Of a DNA stretch of 64,000 bases, positions 34,753 to 44,144 are shown piece by piece (positions within the stretch are counted from its first letter, which is position 1; each line of letters starts with the position of its first letter). The notes under the pieces are model-generated. The model was given only the letters and a program-made list of their open reading frames with translations, was not told the origin of the DNA and ran no database searches. The position numbers were made by a program, and so were the translations under genes. Source of the DNA: Dehalobacter alkaniphilus (GTDB lineage Bacteria; Bacillota; Desulfitobacteriia; Desulfitobacteriales; Syntrophobotulaceae). Where the stretch lies: the NCBI GenBank assembly GCA_040500365.1, contig CP148031.1:1488001-1552000 (forward strand), written 5' to 3'.

Positions 34753-35289
34753 TCAACGAACGGAATAAACACAGCCGCAATATTTTTGCCGGTAGAAATT
34801 TTGGGATCGGGCGATCTCCATCGTCTTTTTGTAGCCATCCTGTTTCTTGAAATTTCTGGCCAGGAATTTGAGGCAGTTTTCATCAGCAATCTTTTGACCT
34901 ATCTCCAGAATGTGTTGGCTGCTTTTATGAGGGCTGATGGTCAGAGTGGTTGTAAAGATGCCAATATTATTTCTCGAAGCATACGCGGCCGTTTTTTGAA
35001 GTCTCAGAGCAAAGCAGCGGTCACAGCGGAGTCCTTTCTCCGATTCATTCTCCAAACCTTTCACTTGTGCCAGCCACTGCCGGGGGTCATAAGGATCCTC
35101 AATAAAAGATATGTTTTGGGCAGCGGCATATTTCTGCAGTTCACTACTCCGGAGCACGTATTCTTCCTCCGGATGAATGTTAGGATTGCAATAGTAGATG
35201 ACCGGAGTGAAATCCGCAGAAAGCTGCTCCAGGACATAACCTGCACAGGTGGCGCAGCAGGCATGAATCAAGATCTTTTCTTTGGCCAT
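34753..35289 (-). CDS. queH: epoxyqueuosine reductase QueH
   Basis: A 178-residue protein of the former DUF208 family. It has the N-terminal HACCATCAG motif (Cys11, Cys12), CDRCFALRL (Cys89, Cys92) and a C-terminal CGC, matching the Fe-S ligands of QueH. It catalyses the last step of queuosine formation in tRNA. It is monocistronic, with no other que genes in the window. Confidence 0.92.
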   Translation of the reverse strand: MAKEKILIHACCATCAGYVLEQLSADFTPVIYYCNPNIHPEEEYVLRSSELQKYAAAQNISFIEDPYDPRQWLAQVKGLENESEKGLRCDRCFALRLQKTAAYASRNNIGIFTTTLTISPHKSSQHILEIGQKIADENCLKFLARNFKKQDGYKKTMEIARSQNFYRQKYCGCVYSVR

Positions 35290-35432
35290 CGTTTCAACCT
35301 CCCAATCATGATGCTAAAACATATCTCTAGGGGAATAAGTCTTACTGGCAAAATTATAGGCCTGCTGCAGCCTGAATGCAAGATGGGAAAGTTGTTCAAA
35401 ATAACTGAAGGACAATGAAGGAGGTAAATTTG

Positions 35433-36068
35433 ATGAAAAAAAATATAGTCAATCGGAATGTTATCATTCCTGCTCTAGGGTCGTTATTTTTGTTGTGTGG
35501 CCCTGGACAAGTTTTTGCTCAATCGACCCAGTATAGCGTTCAGGCCGGAGACAGTATGTGGAAAATTGCAGTACGGTATGAAATTGGATTAAGCGAATTA
35601 GCCCAGGCCAACCCGCAAATCCAAAATCTGAGACTGATCTACCCCGGACAGAAGGTTATGATCCCGAATATTGACAGCATTAAAGCCCTGGAGACGGAAG
35701 TAATCCGGCTTGTCAATGTTGAACGGTCTAAAAAAGGATTGCAGCAACTGAAACAAAATTGGGAAGTATGCAGGGTCGCAAGATACAAATCACAAGATAT
35801 GATCGACAAAGGATACTTTGCCCACGAGTCTCCGACCTACGGGTCTCCTTTTAAAATGATGGAGTCTTTCGGCATCAGATTTTCAGCTGCGGCGGAGAAT
35901 ATCGCTTATGGTCAGCAAACACCGCAGGAAGTCATGAACAGCTGGATGAATTCTGCCGGCCATCGCAGTAATATCCTAAGCCCGTCCTATCATGAAATAG
36001 GTGTTGGAGCTGCAAAGGATAGTGAAGGTAATATTCACTGGACCCAAATGTTTATAAAGCCGCTGTAA
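35433..36068 (+). CDS. secreted LysM-CAP domain protein, YkwD-like
   Basis: A 211-residue protein. It has a signal peptide (residues 1-29, LGSLFLLCGPGQVFA), a LysM domain (about 34-77, YSVQAGDSMWKIAVRYEIGL) and a C-terminal CAP/SCP domain with FAHESPTYGSPFKMM, AENIAYG and HRSNILSPSYHEIGVG. In clostridia and bacilli this architecture occurs in spore-coat or wall-associated proteins. AAGGAGGT with a 7-base spacer sets the ATG at 35433. Confidence 0.9.
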   Translation: MKKNIVNRNVIIPALGSLFLLCGPGQVFAQSTQYSVQAGDSMWKIAVRYEIGLSELAQANPQIQNLRLIYPGQKVMIPNIDSIKALETEVIRLVNVERSKKGLQQLKQNWEVCRVARYKSQDMIDKGYFAHESPTYGSPFKMMESFGIRFSAAAENIAYGQQTPQEVMNSWMNSAGHRSNILSPSYHEIGVGAAKDSEGNIHWTQMFIKPL

Positions 36069-36225
36069 TAAGCATTGTCGGATATGTACTTTCTTAAAAA
36101 TGCGGACATGGTAGCCTTTAATAAAATGCTGGTTCATCGTTTAGGACTGTGATAGACTAGTACTGTTGTTAGTCCCAGTCACATATCTGGTGACAAGGGA
36201 CGATATTCAGCTGAAGGATGATTTG

Positions 36226-37284
36226 ATGACAGTGCAGGGAATTACCGCGGAAAAAAATGATAACCGGATCATTTGGCTGGATGTGATGAAAGGAATCGGA
36301 ATACTGAGCGTCGTCTGGGGACATGCTGGTCATCCGTATTCTTTTTTGATGTTCTTCTTTCATATGCCTTTGTTTTTCTTTATCAGCGGCTATCTGTATC
36401 GATCTGCCGGGGCTAGGACACCATTGCAATATCTCGTCCGGCGGTCAAAACAGCTTCTGGTCCCTTATGTATTCTATATAGTTCTGATTACGGTATTCCT
36501 GGCCGTTTTAAGTGCGCTTAAAGGCCAATCGGCCGATATCAGCTGGACAGCCTTGGTTCTGGGCGGAAGCAAGCTGGAAGGCGCTTACGGAACCTTCTGG
36601 TTTGTGACCTGCTTATTCTTTGTCCAGATATTTTTTGACTGTGTCATCCGGAAGATTCGTCCAAGGTGGCTTGTCGTGCTGGTGATCGCAGCATGTTTTG
36701 TTTTTGCCTTCTGGGAATCACGCTTTCACCAAGATTTCTTTGTTCCCTGGAATATGGATGTAGCCCTTTTTGGAATCGTTTTCTATGCGCTGGGTTTCCT
36801 TTTTAAACAAAAAAAATGGCTGGTAAATACCCAGCTAAACAAAATCATTCTTTTATTATCAGCAGTCTTTCTTGTCCTGTTCTTATACGCCTATTTTCAG
36901 GATTACCTGAGGTTTGGTCTGGACTTTAAGCACCGTCAGTATTACTTTTTCGGTACGAACATCCTTGTGCCGATGGCTGCAATCCTGTTGATCTCCGGCC
37001 TAAGCAGGATGCTAGCCAATTGGACGTTTTGCAGAAGGGTATTAAGTTCCCTGGGCCAAAGCTCGATGGCGATCATGTTTCTTCATTTGTTTGTGAATTC
37101 AGTGATAGGCGGTTTTATTACGATTAGTCCTTGGCGTTTTCTTATTATCGGAATATTATTCCCTTGGCTGTGGTTTGAATTTGCTTCGCGAATACCTGGT
37201 CTGCGGTTTCTGGCCTTGGGAATAAATCCTAAAAGACCGGCCATTGGTATTGGAATCTCAGGCAGATCGGATAGAAGCATCTGA
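36226..37284 (+). CDS. acyltransferase 3 family membrane protein
   Basis: A 352-residue protein with about ten membrane helices and the family opening WLDVMKGIGILSVVWGHAG, then FFFHMPLFFFISGYLY with the catalytic-type His/Arg region. Members O-acetylate surface polysaccharides or similar acceptors; the acceptor is unknown. AAGGA 7 bases before the ATG at 36226 marks the start; the frame is open a further 20 codons upstream without a site. Confidence 0.85.
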   Translation: MTVQGITAEKNDNRIIWLDVMKGIGILSVVWGHAGHPYSFLMFFFHMPLFFFISGYLYRSAGARTPLQYLVRRSKQLLVPYVFYIVLITVFLAVLSALKGQSADISWTALVLGGSKLEGAYGTFWFVTCLFFVQIFFDCVIRKIRPRWLVVLVIAACFVFAFWESRFHQDFFVPWNMDVALFGIVFYALGFLFKQKKWLVNTQLNKIILLLSAVFLVLFLYAYFQDYLRFGLDFKHRQYYFFGTNILVPMAAILLISGLSRMLANWTFCRRVLSSLGQSSMAIMFLHLFVNSVIGGFITISPWRFLIIGILFPWLWFEFASRIPGLRFLALGINPKRPAIGIGISGRSDRSI

Positions 37285-37312
37285 GAAACTGCAGTAACAT
37301 TGTTGTTTATGA

Positions 37313-37891
37313 CTATTCCTGATTGATCTTCTTTAGAAGCCAGGCCATATTTTTGCCAAGTGTCTGAAATGTCCGGATGCCTTCCTCGTCCTGCTGCACA
37401 TTCCCGGGTTTATGGGCAAGTGTCATATTCCAGTAGCTGGAACCTACGGTGATCATTTCGGTGATGCCAAAGAATAGATTGATCGAAGAAAAAACGAAAT
37501 TTGTACCAGCTCTCCGGGCAGCCACAACGGTGGCACCAACTTTTCTGGTCAATAAACGGCCATTGGCCCCGTTAACGATGCCGCAGCGGTCAATAAAGGC
37601 TTTGACTTCGGGGGTCATGTTGCTGAAATAGCTTGGGGAACCGATCAGAATGCCGTCAGCTTCAAAGACTCTTTGTAGAATCGGATTCAATTCGTCGTCA
37701 TGGCCCGGGCAGCTTCTGTCTGTGCTTTGAGCGCATTTTCCGCAGACCTTACAGCCGAAAATCGGTTTTCCCCCTAATTGCAGCAGTTCGGTCTGAATGC
37801 CCTCCTTTTCTAATTCCTGAAGAACGATTTTAAGACTTTGAGCCGTATTTCCATTGGGTTTTGGGCTCCCATTAAGTGCAACAACCAACAT
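37313..37891 (-). CDS. flavodoxin-family iron-sulfur flavoprotein (NADPH-dependent FMN reductase type)
   Basis: A 192-residue protein. The FMN-phosphate loop NGSPKPNGNTAQ opens it. It has a Cys cluster C47-x2-C50-x2-C53-x8-C62 (FGCKVCGKCAQSTDRSC) and GSPSYFSNMTPEVKAFIDR. The cysteines suggest an Isf-like 4Fe-4S flavoprotein, used to move electrons in anaerobes. AGGAGG precedes the ATG. Confidence 0.88.
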   Translation of the reverse strand: MLVVALNGSPKPNGNTAQSLKIVLQELEKEGIQTELLQLGGKPIFGCKVCGKCAQSTDRSCPGHDDELNPILQRVFEADGILIGSPSYFSNMTPEVKAFIDRCGIVNGANGRLLTRKVGATVVAARRAGTNFVFSSINLFFGITEMITVGSSYWNMTLAHKPGNVQQDEEGIRTFQTLGKNMAWLLKKINQE

Positions 37892-38100
37892 GGCATGTTC
37901 CTCCTGATTTTGGGTGTTTTTTTGATTATTCAGATTCTTTTTATGTAATATAATTGTAATGAATAATTCGAGATCAACAGTGGTGTTTCCTGCAGCGGAT
38001 TTTAGAGACGATCAGTACCTGGGGAAACCCGCTAAAGCTATAATGCTGATGGTAGAGGGGACATTCAGAATCTTTGTCTGACACTACTTTTGTTTAAGAA

Positions 38101-38129
38101 TTGAAAATGTATCTCATTTTGTATATAAT
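38101..38129 (+). promoter_or_regulatory. sigma-A promoter for the Ca2+/H+ antiporter gene
   Basis: TTGAAA (38101-38106), a 17-base spacer, TATAAT (38124-38129). It implies a leader of about 105 bases before the GTG at 38242 and argues against translation from codons nearer the promoter. Confidence 0.75.
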
Positions 38130-38241
38130 GGCAGTTAGCGCTTTGGGTCTTGTACAATCAAAACCAGCTGGAACTTATATTCGCGGAACTGCAGCCCGGA
38201 GGGACTATAATATTCTAGCATATTCGAAAGGAACGAAAAAA

Positions 38242-39285
38242 GTGAAGATTTTACGTTACATGCTTATATTTGTGCCGATCACTTTTGTAGGTGAATTTTT
38301 GCACTGGACACCAACCCTGATGTTTGTCTTGACAGCACTGGCCATTATCCCTTTGGCTGCGCTGATGGGCGAAGCGACAGAGGAAATTTCCTTCTATTCA
38401 GGGGCCAAGATAGGTGGGTTTCTGAATGCAACGTTTGGCAATGCGACAGAACTGATTATTTCTTTCTTTGCGTTAAAAGCAGGTCTTTTTGAGGTTGTCA
38501 AAGCATCCATTGCCGGATCAGTCATCGGTAATATTTTACTCGTGCTGGGTGCCAGCATGCTCTTGGGCGGAATCAAATACAAGTCCCAGCGTTTTAACCA
38601 AAAGGTTATTGACAACAGTGCCAGCATGCTGTTATTTGCGGTTATTGGTTTAACGATTCCAGCTATTTTCATGCATACGCTGGATCCGGCACTCCTGAGT
38701 ACGCGTTATGAGGGACTCAGTGTCATTGTCGCAGTCATCATGATTCTCATCTACATTTTGAGCTTAGTCTTTTCTTTTTACACGCACAAAGATATTTATT
38801 CGGTCGACCACTCCCAGGAAAGCTCTCCAAAGTGGTCCATCAAAAAAGCAGTTGCCGTTTTGGTCGGAGCCACTGTGCTGATCGGGCTGGAGAGCGAGTT
38901 CCTGGTCAGTGCTGTTGAGCCAATGTCGGAAGCGATCGGGCTAAGCGAATTTTTCGTCGGTATTATCCTTATTCCGATTATTGGTAATGCTGCTGAACAC
39001 AGCACGGCGATTGTCATGGCAATGAAAAATAAAATGGATGTCGCTGTTGAGATTGCAATCGGGTCAAGCCTGCAGATCATCTTGTTTGTAACGCCTGTAT
39101 TGATTTTCCTGAGTTTGCTGTTTACACCGATGAGTATTGTTTTTAATGAATTTGAACTTGTAGCCCTTATCTTTTCGGTTCTGATTGCCAACAGGGTAGC
39201 GACAGATGGTGAATCAAACTGGATGGAAGGGGTTCAGCTGCTAGCAGTATATTTGATTATTGCTGTGGCGTTCTTTGTTTTGTAG
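38242..39285 (+). CDS. chaA: calcium/proton antiporter, CaCA family
   Basis: A 347-residue protein with about eleven helices and the two CAX signature repeats: GGFLNATFGNATELIISFFA and GIILIPIIGNAAEHSTAIVM. It exchanges cytoplasmic Ca2+ for H+. The GTG at 38242 is preceded by AAAGGAA at 8 bases; the longer upstream frame begins inside the promoter. Length agrees with Bacillus ChaA. Confidence 0.9.
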   Translation: MKILRYMLIFVPITFVGEFLHWTPTLMFVLTALAIIPLAALMGEATEEISFYSGAKIGGFLNATFGNATELIISFFALKAGLFEVVKASIAGSVIGNILLVLGASMLLGGIKYKSQRFNQKVIDNSASMLLFAVIGLTIPAIFMHTLDPALLSTRYEGLSVIVAVIMILIYILSLVFSFYTHKDIYSVDHSQESSPKWSIKKAVAVLVGATVLIGLESEFLVSAVEPMSEAIGLSEFFVGIILIPIIGNAAEHSTAIVMAMKNKMDVAVEIAIGSSLQIILFVTPVLIFLSLLFTPMSIVFNEFELVALIFSVLIANRVATDGESNWMEGVQLLAVYLIIAVAFFVL

Positions 39286-39327
39286 GATCCAGCTTCTTGA
39301 TCCTATGATTTAGGTTTGCAGATTCTG

Positions 39328-39356
39328 TGAGGGTACGTAATGTGCCCTCATTTTTT
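39328..39356 (+). terminator. terminator after the antiporter gene
   Basis: TGAGGG (39328-39333) pairs with CCCTCA (39345-39350), then TTTTTT. A smaller TAGGATC/GATCCTA hairpin lies at 39283-39305, across the stop. Confidence 0.8.
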
Positions 39357-39409
39357 GTGGGCTTATACTGCTTAATTGCTTAAGTGCGTGCTAAAAGGCT
39401 TTTGGGCTT

Positions 39410-39514
39410 GTCTGCGTGCCACAATACCACTTTCGGCCGTTGCGTCCTCCTTGACGCAAAAGGCCGCGCTACGCAATCCTTGCTCCGCTTGTCGTGGAAC
39501 TGTGCCACGCAGAC
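39410..39514 (+). repeat. dispersed structured repeat, copy B
   Basis: About 105 bp from GTCTGCGTGCCACA to TGTGCCACGCAGAC. The central stem is CGGCC (39434-39438)/GGCCG (39462-39466) plus TTGCGTC (39440-39446)/GACGCAA (39453-39459), loop CTCCTT. Relative to copy A the paired bases changed on both sides. A further GTCTGCAT...ATGCAGAC pair at 39537-39630 may be a remnant of another unit. Confidence 0.85.
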
Positions 39515-39751
39515 TAATCGATAGTAATTGGGGCTTGTCTGCATGAAAAACTTGTACTCCATATATATTTTCACAATGAAATCTTGTGTTATCGTTAAGA
39601 ATAATTTATTAAAATTAAAAAATGCAGACATTGATAATAAGCGCTAACGGGTTAAAGGTGATTCGTATATTTCATCCTCGTTTGATATTGTATCAGGGAA
39701 TAAAATAATGCTATGATAAAGCTGATTCCGGAAGGAAGGGGAGGGGTAGCT

Positions 39752-40318
39752 ATGAAACGGTTTGGTTTCTATTTAATAACTTTGGTTTTGGGACTGGGAA
39801 TTTTGACGGCTGGCTGTGCAAACAACGATCAAATGAATGGTACGAATCAGGAAACAAATCAGACAGGTCAGACAAACGGCTCAAACGAGGCAAACGAAGA
39901 CAACAATCTGGTGATCTATCAGAACACGGTGTATGGCTTTAATTTTACGTTGCCGGACAGTTGGAAGGGCTACTCAATTGTAACTGAGCAATGGGAAGGT
40001 ATTGCTGTGGATGGTCCGCAAAGCGGTCAAGTGATTGAAATGGGTCAGCTCATTCGGATTCGTCATCCGCTATGGACTTCGGAGCAGTCTCGTCAGGATA
40101 TTCCGATTATGATATTTACACTGGACCAATGGACAGACTTACTGAATGAAAAATTCAGTGTTGGTGCGGCACCAATGCCGCCAAGCGAGCTCGGCCGAAA
40201 TTCCAGATATGTATTGGCGCTTCCTGCGCGTTACAATTATGCTTTCCCCGAAGGATTCGAGGAAGTGGAGGATATTCTCGCAAACAGTCCTTTGGAAGCA
40301 ACTGAAAACTTTAAGTAG
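39752..40318 (+). CDS. lipoprotein of unknown function
   Basis: A 188-residue protein with a lipoprotein signal (FYLITLVLGLGILTAGC, Cys21), an Asn/Gln/Thr-rich linker and a soluble domain beginning VYGFNFTLPDSWKGYSIVTE. This opening resembles PsbP-like or YcjN-type lipoproteins of Firmicutes that start with a 'F-x-LP-x-SW' segment. The GGGGAGGGG site fixes the ATG at 39752. Its job is unknown. Confidence 0.8.
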   Translation: MKRFGFYLITLVLGLGILTAGCANNDQMNGTNQETNQTGQTNGSNEANEDNNLVIYQNTVYGFNFTLPDSWKGYSIVTEQWEGIAVDGPQSGQVIEMGQLIRIRHPLWTSEQSRQDIPIMIFTLDQWTDLLNEKFSVGAAPMPPSELGRNSRYVLALPARYNYAFPEGFEEVEDILANSPLEATENFK

Positions 40319-40359
40319 GGAATGTCGGATTTCTTGCTTGAATTTTTTGGGAGGGTATC

Positions 40360-41529
40360 ATGAAAATTGTTGTTGCACCTGACTCTTATAAAGGCAGTAT
40401 GAATGCGCTGAGCGCTGCCAGGGCAATCGAAAGAGGCATTCGGAACGTTGAACGGGATATTGCTGTAAAATTGATCCCGATGGCTGATGGCGGCGAAGGT
40501 ACCGTAGAGGCGATAATTGCGGCTTTGGGTGGTGAGATCATACCTGCCAGAGTGAAAGGGCCTCTGGGTGAAACGACGGATGCTTTTTTTGGTTTGTTAG
40601 AAGACCGAACAACAGCTGTGATTGAACTGGCAGCGGCGGCAGGCTTAAATTTAATTCCTGCAAAGCTTAGAAACCCTCTGCTGACGACATCCTATGGTGT
40701 TGGAGAGCTAATAAAGCATGCCTTGGACACTGGAGCTAAAAAGTTAATTTTGGGTATCGGCGGGAGCGGCACGAATGACGGAGGAGCCGGAATGGCCACG
40801 GCCTTAGGGGTAAGACTCCTGGACCGGCATGGTCAGGAGATTCGTTTTGGAGGCGGCCATCTGACTGAAATAACGGATATAGATTTTTCTGGCTTTGACC
40901 CCAGACTGAACGATATGGAAATAATGGCTGCATGTGACGTGACCAATCCGCTATGCGGACCGCAGGGGGCCTCGGCAGTCTATGGCCCGCAAAAAGGAGC
41001 AACACCGGAGATGGCTGCCCTATTGGACAAGAATCTCCGGCATTATGCTGAAATCATTCAGAAAAGAACCGGCCTTCAGGTGCGGGATATACCCGGTGCC
41101 GGAGCTGCAGGAGGTGTTGGAGCGGCTCTGATTGCTTTTCTGAAGGCGGATCTGCAACCCGGTGCGCAGCTCATAATGAGGGCGGCAGATATGGATAAAG
41201 TTCTGACCGATGCGGATTTAGTCATAACAGGTGAGGGTTTGACCGATTACCAGACGCTCTTTGGCAAAGTGCCGCTGGCCGTAGCTGAAAAAGCTGTAAA
41301 ACATCAAGTCCCAGTCGTCTGTTTGTCCGGCGGGCTGACGGAAGATGCCCAACAGCTTTACAAACATGGTTTTTCCGGTGTATTTAGCATTACGGAAGGG
41401 CCTGTTAGCCTGGCAGACGCAATCCGGAATGCGGAAGCGCTGCTGGAGAGGGCTGCTGAAAGGATCCTGCGTCTGTACCTGGCTGGACGATCATTCCAGC
41501 ATAGAGGGTCATACTCAAAAGATCATTAA
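40360..41529 (+). CDS. glxK: glycerate kinase
   Basis: A 389-residue GarK/GlxK-type kinase: VVAPDSYKGSMNALSAARAI, MADGGEGTVEA, GIGGSGTNDGGAGMATALG, and the C-terminal DLVITGEGLTDYQTLFGK, with catalytic Asp and Lys residues kept. It phosphorylates D-glycerate. The next gene, 27 bases on, is a hydroxyacid dehydrogenase that could make glycerate, so a hydroxypyruvate/glyoxylate salvage operon is likely. Confidence 0.93.
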   Translation: MKIVVAPDSYKGSMNALSAARAIERGIRNVERDIAVKLIPMADGGEGTVEAIIAALGGEIIPARVKGPLGETTDAFFGLLEDRTTAVIELAAAAGLNLIPAKLRNPLLTTSYGVGELIKHALDTGAKKLILGIGGSGTNDGGAGMATALGVRLLDRHGQEIRFGGGHLTEITDIDFSGFDPRLNDMEIMAACDVTNPLCGPQGASAVYGPQKGATPEMAALLDKNLRHYAEIIQKRTGLQVRDIPGAGAAGGVGAALIAFLKADLQPGAQLIMRAADMDKVLTDADLVITGEGLTDYQTLFGKVPLAVAEKAVKHQVPVVCLSGGLTEDAQQLYKHGFSGVFSITEGPVSLADAIRNAEALLERAAERILRLYLAGRSFQHRGSYSKDH

Positions 41530-41556
41530 CGCTCAAAATCGTACAGGGAGGACACT

Positions 41557-42528
41557 ATGAAGATCGTCGTTTTGGATGGATATACGCTTAATCCCGGAGA
41601 TATATCATGGAGCGGGCTGGAAAGGCTTGGGGAGCTTACCGTCTATGACCGCACCGCCTATCATGCCGGCAATGAAGATTTGATCATGGAAAGGATTGAC
41701 AGGGCGAAGATTGTCTTTACCAATAAAACACCTTTATCCAGAACAGTGCTGGAAAACGCACCTGATTTAAAATTTATCGGGGTTCTCGCAACAGGCTATA
41801 ATATTGTCGATGTTGAGGCAGCCAAAGAAAGAGGAATTGTCGTAACGAATATTCCAGCCTACGGGACGAATTTTGTCGCGCAGATGGCAATTGCGCTGCT
41901 ACTTGAAATGTGCTGCCATGTCTGGCCGCACAGCGAATCGGTTCGGAGAGGAGAATGGTCCGGCAATCCGGACTGGTGTTACTGGAACTACCCGCTCATA
42001 GAACTGGCGGGAAAGACCATGGGAATCATCGGTTACGGCAGAATTGGCCAGGCAACTGGAAGAATAGCTCAGGCTTTGGGGATGAGGATCCTGGCTGTTG
42101 ACAGTAATCCCGATCCGTCCTTGGAAAGCCCTGATATGAAATATGCCGATATGGATACACTACTTGCTAAATCCGACGCAATCATGCTGCACTGCCCGTT
42201 GTTTGAAAATACTAAAGGAATCATCAACAAGCAGAGTATTGCTAAAATGAAGCCCGGTGTGATGATCGTGAACAATGCAAGAGGACCTTTAATTGTTGAG
42301 GAGGATTTAGCCGAGGCCCTGAACAGCGGAAAGGTTGCCGGAGCCGCGTTGGATGTTGTGTCGACAGAACCGATTCAAATGGATAATCTGCTGCTTCAGG
42401 CCAAAAACTGCATTATTACACCGCATATTTCCTGGGCCTCGCTGGAGGCAAGAATCCGGCTGATGGATTTGGCTGTGCGCAATCTGGAACAGTTTCTGGC
42501 AGGGTTTCCCGAAAATGTGGTCAGTTGA
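41557..42528 (+). CDS. D-2-hydroxyacid dehydrogenase (glycerate/hydroxypyruvate type)
   Basis: A 323-residue NAD-dependent enzyme. The dinucleotide motif IIGYGRIGQATGRIAQALGM has an Asp-equivalent at AVDSN, suggesting NAD. NNARGPLIVEEDLAEAL carries the catalytic Arg, and ITPHISWAS the catalytic His. GGGAGG precedes the ATG. Given glxK directly upstream, hydroxypyruvate or glyoxylate reduction is the likely reaction. Confidence 0.88.
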   Translation: MKIVVLDGYTLNPGDISWSGLERLGELTVYDRTAYHAGNEDLIMERIDRAKIVFTNKTPLSRTVLENAPDLKFIGVLATGYNIVDVEAAKERGIVVTNIPAYGTNFVAQMAIALLLEMCCHVWPHSESVRRGEWSGNPDWCYWNYPLIELAGKTMGIIGYGRIGQATGRIAQALGMRILAVDSNPDPSLESPDMKYADMDTLLAKSDAIMLHCPLFENTKGIINKQSIAKMKPGVMIVNNARGPLIVEEDLAEALNSGKVAGAALDVVSTEPIQMDNLLLQAKNCIITPHISWASLEARIRLMDLAVRNLEQFLAGFPENVVS

Positions 42529-42627
42529 ACCGGTAATCGTTTAATCATATAGTCACACAATTGTCACAATTGAATTGTATAGTAACGATGTAAACTTTTT
42601 CGTTTCATTTTTCTATCCCATTATTGG

Positions 42628-42653
42628 CCCGGCTTTGGTCGGGTTATTTTTTT
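42628..42653 (+). terminator. terminator after the glycerate operon
   Basis: CCCGGC, loop TTTG, GTCGGG, then TTATTTTTTT (42628-42653). Confidence 0.8.
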
Positions 42654-42769
42654 AGATGATAAGCGGAAAAAGATTTTACATTTTACTGGAAAATTAATGA
42701 CAAACTTGATTAATTCCTTTATTATGTAAGATATGTAAAATATTCTATGGTTTAAGGTGGATACATCGT

Positions 42770-43180
42770 ATGGCTAGAGTAAACGTTCCATATATTATGG
42801 CGTGTGAAGATGTCATTAATGAAAATGAATCCTTAACTTACAAAAACATTCTTTTCACAAAAACAATCAAAGCTTTGTTTGAAAAAATATCTCTTAATAT
42901 TGTCGTCGGAGTTCAAGTTTTTGAGTCGGAAGACGCTGAAGAAAATGAGGGTGATATCATACTTGAAATGACAGTAAAAGATGATAAAGATGAGTATGTC
43001 ACCAAACTGCCGTTAAAAATTGAAATACCAACAGGAACAAAGGATATTTCGGTAAAGATCTTATTTAACGATATGCTCATAAAATCACTCGGATCATACA
43101 AGTTTGTTGTCAGTAAAGGGAGGAAGAAGCTCAACGAATATCGAATATTAATAACGATGGAAGAAGGAGAAAAAGAATGA
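42770..43180 (+). CDS. DUF6941-like protein of unknown function
   Basis: A 136-residue soluble protein beginning MARVNVPYIMACEDVINENE. Its predominantly beta pattern (LNIVVGVQVF, DIILEMTVKD, SVKILFNDMLI, YKFVVSKG) resembles the DUF6941 family, which has no assigned function. The stop overlaps the next start by 4 bases (ATGA). Codon use is more AT-rich than in neighbouring housekeeping genes, which suggests an accessory module. Confidence 0.6.
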   Translation: MARVNVPYIMACEDVINENESLTYKNILFTKTIKALFEKISLNIVVGVQVFESEDAEENEGDIILEMTVKDDKDEYVTKLPLKIEIPTGTKDISVKILFNDMLIKSLGSYKFVVSKGRKKLNEYRILITMEEGEKE

Positions 43181-44013
43181 ATACGCTCACAATGGATGTA
43201 GACTTTAATAAAATATCAAAAGCTAAAGCTTCCCCTGAGAGTAATCATTCGGATTTTATATCTGCTATAAAAAGCTTCACTTCACCAAATAATATAGAAT
43301 TAATATCTAGCGCGGGAATTCATGGGCTGAATGTTGATGCTTATGAAAAACATGAAGTTTTATTTGCCGAATATACAGTGATTTTTACGGATGAAAAAAG
43401 TTTTGAAATAAGGTCAGGGTATAAAGAACCAAAGTCATTGAATAAACATAATAGTGTTCTATCAAGGATTGGTGGTGCTATTATGGGATGGCTTGCTTGT
43501 TCTCCAATTGAATCTTTCGCTGAAGAGATTAAAAATTCTTATACGCAGCATGTCGGCTTAATTGCCTCTCTAGCGGCTCTAGGTTCTGCTTTTGCGGCTT
43601 GGACTGGTATTCCTATTTTTAGTATTATTGGAGGGTTTATTGGACTTGCCGTTTTTGACGCAGTAATAAGCTTAATACCTGGAGCGGTTAAAGAAGGGAA
43701 GGAGAAAGATCATAGCTTACAGGCCAAGCTATGTGCTTTTTGTGTAAACTTAGCAGCAATTATGGTTGGTGTTATTGCCCATAATTACTTTGTCGACTTG
43801 ACTTCCGGGCTAAGTAGCATTGAATACTATCCCGCCAAAGTCGTATCCAATGTCCATTATTTAATTGTCTTTTGGGTAGGGATGATTTATGTTACAAGAG
43901 TCATCGGATATGTAGCAAAAATAAATAAGGTACCGCTTCCATGGTTTGCCAATACACTGAAAGGAATTGGCTCAAATAAAGAAAAAGGAAAAAAGGCAAA
44001 TAAAGATCTATAA
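43177..44013 (+). CDS. membrane protein of unknown function, coupled to the DUF6941-like gene
   Basis: A 278-residue protein with no family I recognise. Residues 1-100 are soluble and alpha/beta. Membrane segments follow: about 125-165 (GLIASLAALGSAFAAWTGIP, IFSIIGGFIGLAVFDAVISL), 185-205 (CAFCVNLAAIMVGVIAHNYF) and 228-250 (YLIVFWVGMIYVTRVIGYVA), then a Lys-rich tail. It overlaps the preceding gene by ATGA. AT-rich codon use matches its partner. Confidence 0.7.
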   Translation: MNTLTMDVDFNKISKAKASPESNHSDFISAIKSFTSPNNIELISSAGIHGLNVDAYEKHEVLFAEYTVIFTDEKSFEIRSGYKEPKSLNKHNSVLSRIGGAIMGWLACSPIESFAEEIKNSYTQHVGLIASLAALGSAFAAWTGIPIFSIIGGFIGLAVFDAVISLIPGAVKEGKEKDHSLQAKLCAFCVNLAAIMVGVIAHNYFVDLTSGLSSIEYYPAKVVSNVHYLIVFWVGMIYVTRVIGYVAKINKVPLPWFANTLKGIGSNKEKGKKANKDL

Positions 44014-44077
44014 TCCCGGCAGACCATCGTCAGGCGGGAATAGATACCACTGAATTTAATAAAGATAGGATAATAAG

Positions 44078-44103
44078 AAAAAGACCCGATCAAGGGTCTT
44101 TTT
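44078..44103. terminator. bidirectional terminator
   Basis: AAAAAGACCC (44078-44087), loop GATCAA, GGGTCTTTTT (44094-44103). It serves the two-gene module (+) and tRNA-Leu (-). Confidence 0.9.
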
Positions 44104-44144
44104 TTATCTGGTGTATATCTTGGTGTATATGATTGATTTCAAAC

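Noticed and set aside
38101..38241. N-terminal extension of the Ca2+/H+ antiporter
   Set aside because: Its first codons coincide with a TTGAAA-17-TATAAT promoter; the GTG at 38242 has a good site and gives the usual length.
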